This document shows, one piece after another, positions 61,479-64,000 of a DNA stretch of 64,000 nucleotides. The first letter of the stretch is position 1. Each line of letters begins with the position of its first letter. The notes under the pieces are model-generated. The model had not been told where the DNA came from, ran no database searches, and saw only the letters and a program-made list of their open reading frames with translations. The translations under genes and the position numbers were made by a program. This DNA is from Thermoproteota archaeon (GTDB lineage: Archaea; Korarchaeota; JAOZGF01; JAOZFZ01), in the NCBI GenBank assembly GCA_027492035.1, contig JAOZFT010000001.1:43458-107457 (forward strand), given 5' to 3'.

Positions 61479-62438
61479 TTAAGTAAAAAGGTGGCATTTT
61501 ACTAATCTATCTTTTACCTGTATGGTGCAGGGCTCTTCTTTTCTGCATTTTTCCATAGCTTGTGGGCATCTAGGGTGAAATCTACACCCTTTAGGTGGGT
61601 TTATTAAGTCTGGAGGGTTTCCTGGGATGGACACAAGTTTTTGATCATCTAGAAGCACATTAGGTATCGCTTTTAAAAGTTCTTTTGTGTAGGGGTGTAG
61701 AGGATCTGAAGCTATTTTTTCAGCTGGGGAAAACTCAACAAGCCAACCTCCATAAAGGACAGCTACTTTATCCACAACTTCAAGTTCTAAAGCTATATCG
61801 TGAGAAATAAGGATGACACTCATACCTAGTTTCCTTTGAAGATTTCGAAAGAGTTTAAGAATTTGATCTTGCACAATCACGTCTAGAGCTGTGGTGGGTT
61901 CATCCGCGATAATTAATTCTGGGTTGAGGGAAATTGCCATTGCAATCATTACTCTCTGCCTCATTCCTCCGCTTAATTGATGCGGATAGGCTTTTATTCG
62001 GTCTTCTGAGATTCCAACTGACTGAAGGAGCCTTACAGCTTTCTTCTTAGCTTCTTCATGGCTTAGTTTTTGATGTACAGTTAAGGTTTCAATTAATTGG
62101 TCCCCTATCCTCATTAAGGGATCTAAGGAGGTCATGGGATCCTGGAAAACCATACTTATATGTTTACCTCTTACGTTCCTCATTTCTTTGTCGTTAAGGT
62201 GAGTTATTTCTTTACCGTTAAACATTATTTTTCCCCCCACTAGTTTCCCAGGTGGGGGAATGATTTTTAAAATAGACAACCCAAGTGTGCTTTTCCCTGA
62301 ACCTGACTCACCGACCAAACCTATAAATTCACTTTTACCCACATTGAAAGTGACTCCATCCACTGCTCTAACTACTCCCCTTCTTGTGAAGTAGTATGTC
62401 TTTAAGTTTTCAATTGAAAGCACATTGCTTCTGTTCAT
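61479..62438 (-). CDS. dppD: Peptide ABC transporter ATPase, OppD/DppD type (second system)
   Basis: 319-residue ATP-binding subunit. Walker A GESGSGKSTLGLSIL, Q-loop FQDPMTSLDPLMRIGDQ, signature LSGGMRQRVMIAMAI, Walker B LIIADEPTTALDV, and the C-terminal [18 protein letters not shown] follows GAGAGGTAGGA. Closely spaced with the permease gene before it (two-base gap). Confidence 0.93.
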   Translation of the reverse strand: MNRSNVLSIENLKTYYFTRRGVVRAVDGVTFNVGKSEFIGLVGESGSGKSTLGLSILKIIPPPGKLVGGKIMFNGKEITHLNDKEMRNVRGKHISMVFQDPMTSLDPLMRIGDQLIETLTVHQKLSHEEAKKKAVRLLQSVGISEDRIKAYPHQLSGGMRQRVMIAMAISLNPELIIADEPTTALDVIVQDQILKLFRNLQRKLGMSVILISHDIALELEVVDKVAVLYGGWLVEFSPAEKIASDPLHPYTKELLKAIPNVLLDDQKLVSIPGNPPDLINPPKGCRFHPRCPQAMEKCRKEEPCTIQVKDRLVKCHLFT

Positions 62439-62440
62439 TC

Positions 62441-63313
62441 CTACCTCTCCATTTCACTTGGGTTCAGAACAGCATTCAACCCGTCCCCAAGTAAGCTGAA
62501 CCCTAAAGAGAGTATAATTATCATTAAACCCGGAAATGTAACTAACCACCAGTAACCTGAAAGAAAGTATCTTTGGCCATTTTTTAAGTCAAAACCCCAG
62601 TCAGGAGTTGGGGCAGGGACGCTTAAGCCTAAAAAGGAGAGACCTGCTTCAGTTAAAACAGCATCTGCTACGTTTAAGGAGAAAACAACAACTATTATTG
62701 GGAGGACATTAGGTAAAAGATACTTGCGAAGTATTGTTCTACCTTTAGCTCCTAAAGCTTTAGCCGCTTCAATAAAGGTTCTTTCTTTAAGTGAAAGAGT
62801 TTCCCCCCTCACCATCCTGAAATATGTTGGAATGTAAACTACCGCTATCGAAATTGCGGTGTTGTACACCCCTGGCCCAAGCATTGCAGCAATTGCAATA
62901 GCTAAAATTAAACCTGGGAAGGAGTAAATGCTATCCATTATAAGGGAAAGAATTCTATCTATAACTCCCCCTGTGTAACCAGAAGCTAAACCTAAAGGTA
63001 TACCTACACTCATGGATAGTATAGTGGAGAAAATAACTACGAGAAGCATGGTTCTGGAGCCATAAATTATCCTACTTAACAAATCCCTTCCTAATGAATC
63101 TGTACCAAGCAAGTATTTTTTGGAGGGAGGCAAAGCAGGCCTACCAACTATTTTTATTGGGTCATAAGGAGCAAGATACTCTGCAAACGCAGCCATTACA
63201 ACCACAGCTAGAACTATAATTAAACCAATACTTATTATTACCTTCTCCAGTTTCCCCCCTCTCATAAGCAGTTTAATTTTAGGACTTATGAATTTTTCAA
63301 CCAAGGACACCAT
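62441..63313 (-). CDS. dppC: Peptide ABC transporter permease, OppC/DppC type (second system)
   Basis: 290 residues with six helices. It has the standard PLPPSKKYLLGTDSLGRDLLSR-type GTD-x3-GRD motif (LGTDSLGRD), unlike the first system, the EAA loop EAAKALGAKGRTILRKYLLP and a SLLGDGLNAVLNP end. GGAGGG lies six bases before the ATG. Twelve bases separate it from the upstream permease gene. Confidence 0.93.
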   Translation of the reverse strand: MVSLVEKFISPKIKLLMRGGKLEKVIISIGLIIVLAVVVMAAFAEYLAPYDPIKIVGRPALPPSKKYLLGTDSLGRDLLSRIIYGSRTMLLVVIFSTILSMSVGIPLGLASGYTGGVIDRILSLIMDSIYSFPGLILAIAIAAMLGPGVYNTAISIAVVYIPTYFRMVRGETLSLKERTFIEAAKALGAKGRTILRKYLLPNVLPIIVVVFSLNVADAVLTEAGLSFLGLSVPAPTPDWGFDLKNGQRYFLSGYWWLVTFPGLMIIILSLGFSLLGDGLNAVLNPSEMER

Positions 63314-63325
63314 ACATTTCCCTCC

Positions 63326-64000
63326 TTAGTACCTTATCCTCGGGTCAATATATGCATAAACGAGATCCACTATTAGACTAACCACCACAACAAAGATTGC
63401 ATAGAAAACAATGGTTCCTTGGACGGTGGTGAAGTCCCTGTAGGTTATCCTATCCATTAGAAAGGTACCCATTCCAGGCCAAGAGAAAGTGGTTTCTGTA
63501 AGAACAGCTCCAGCCAGCAAAATTGCAAACTGTAAACCCATCATTGTCAATATTGGAATAAAAGCGTTTTTCAGAGCATGCCTAAAAAAGATAAGCCTTG
63601 ACGGTATCCCTCTGGATTTAGCGGCCCTAATGAAATCTTTAGATAACACTTCAATAAGGCTAGATCTGACCAGTCTAGTATATGCACCTGAAAGAACGAA
63701 ACCCAAAGTAAGTGAAGGCAGGAAAAGGTATTTAAGAGCTGAGATGAGGCTTTTAAAGTTTAAAGTAAGTATGCTGTCCAGCACATATAACCCCGTGATT
63801 TTTTCAGGTTCAAGTAAAGGTTCGATTCTGCCCCCCACAGGAAGCCATTTAAGCCAAACACCGAAAATTAACTGGAGCATCATTCCAAGCCAAGGAATAA
63901 AGAGGGTATAAGCAACTACACTTAAAAGCCTCATCCCTACATCTAACCCTGTCCCTTTCTTAAGTGCCGCTATTGAACCTGTAACTAAACCAAACAGTAC
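63326..64000 (-). CDS. dppB: Peptide ABC transporter permease, OppB/DppB type (cut by window edge)
   Basis: The frame stays open to the end of the window, giving 225 residues. It continues through an internal Met (63934) with FGLVTGSIAALKKGTGLD upstream, which matches the family, so that Met is not the start. EAA loop AAKSRGIPSRLIFFRHALKN and end VDLVYAYIDPRIRY are typical. The N-terminal third, and probably the gene for the binding protein, lie beyond 64000. Confidence 0.92.
   Translation of the reverse strand, partial: VLFGLVTGSIAALKKGTGLDVGMRLLSVVAYTLFIPWLGMMLQLIFGVWLKWLPVGGRIEPLLEPEKITGLYVLDSILTLNFKSLISALKYLFLPSLTLGFVLSGAYTRLVRSSLIEVLSKDFIRAAKSRGIPSRLIFFRHALKNAFIPILTMMGLQFAILLAGAVLTETTFSWPGMGTFLMDRITYRDFTTVQGTIVFYAIFVVVVSLIVDLVYAYIDPRIRY

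Noticed and set aside
1..64000. CRISPR array or defence island
   Set aside because: No evenly spaced direct repeats and no cas, restriction-modification or toxin-antitoxin pair were recognised; the lone nucleotidyltransferase has no HEPN partner beside it.

Overview
This is a contiguous piece of an AT-rich archaeal chromosome, probably from an uncultured anaerobe. The archaeal signs are an Orc1/Cdc6 initiator, a Clp1-type polynucleotide kinase, a separate MetRS beta (tRNA-binding) subunit, presenilin-type proteases, an XRE-CBS regulator, TATA-box promoters, Shine-Dalgarno motifs of the GGAGGTGA type and a C/D-box sRNA. Ferredoxin-linked 2-oxoacid oxidation, many radical SAM enzymes and nickel genes point to anaerobic life. 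A precise lineage cannot be assigned from the sequence alone. TTG and GTG starts are common, and many genes appear to begin at a TTG placed 5-9 nt after a strong SD.

Layout. 1-5 kb: partial ileS, a gap without recognisable genes, then korDABC (2-oxoacid:ferredoxin oxidoreductase) on the minus strand. 5-11 kb: HD hydrolase, a four-cysteine miniprotein, enoyl-CoA hydratase, metallo-beta-lactamase nuclease, endonuclease V and an MFS carrier. 11-13 kb: a large secreted metallopeptidase-like membrane protein whose C-terminal zinc ribbon lies in a shifted frame. 13-19 kb: cdc6, then a compact biotin operon (birA, carboxyltransferase, biotin carboxylase, BCCP). 19-22 kb: two presenilin-like proteases around adenylate kinase. 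22-25.4 kb: a minus-strand operon cooT-larC-larB-membrane protein-methyltransferase, suggesting nickel-pincer cofactor synthesis. 25.5-31 kb: two radical SAM enzymes, a DHH phosphoesterase, a regulator, a C/D-box sRNA and the MetRS beta subunit. 31-37 kb: Clp1 kinase, Hsp20, a nucleotidyltransferase, two unrecognised proteins and a hydrolase. 37-40 kb: a nickel/cobalt ECF transporter (CbiM-CbiN/PDGLE-CbiQ-CbiO) with an inverted repeat upstream of its TATA box. 40-44 kb: an unknown gene, a pair of radical SAM proteins resembling the archaeal two-part lipoyl synthase, and moeA. 44-50.5 kb: a complete Dpp/Opp peptide transporter. 50.6-60.4 kb: two coiled-coil proteins, a third AmmeMemoRadiSam-type enzyme, a thioredoxin-CcdA fusion, a decayed TnpB gene, a phosphoesterase, a DUF3160 protein and a membrane-anchored HTH protein. 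60.4-64 kb: a second Opp transporter, cut by the window edge.

How the genes fit together. The clearest theme is metal and cofactor handling. Nickel or cobalt would enter by CbiMNQO, be held by CooT, and be placed by LarB/LarC into a pincer cofactor. MoeA, the LipS-like pair and BirA add molybdenum, lipoyl and biotin chemistry. The two peptide transporters, korDABC, enoyl-CoA hydratase and the acyl-CoA carboxylase would suit peptide and amino-acid catabolism (inference). The most noteworthy points are the cooT-lar operon with two unassigned members, the paired presenilins, the frame-shifted zinc ribbon, the C/D-box sRNA with two exact 12-nt guides, and the TnpB relic.
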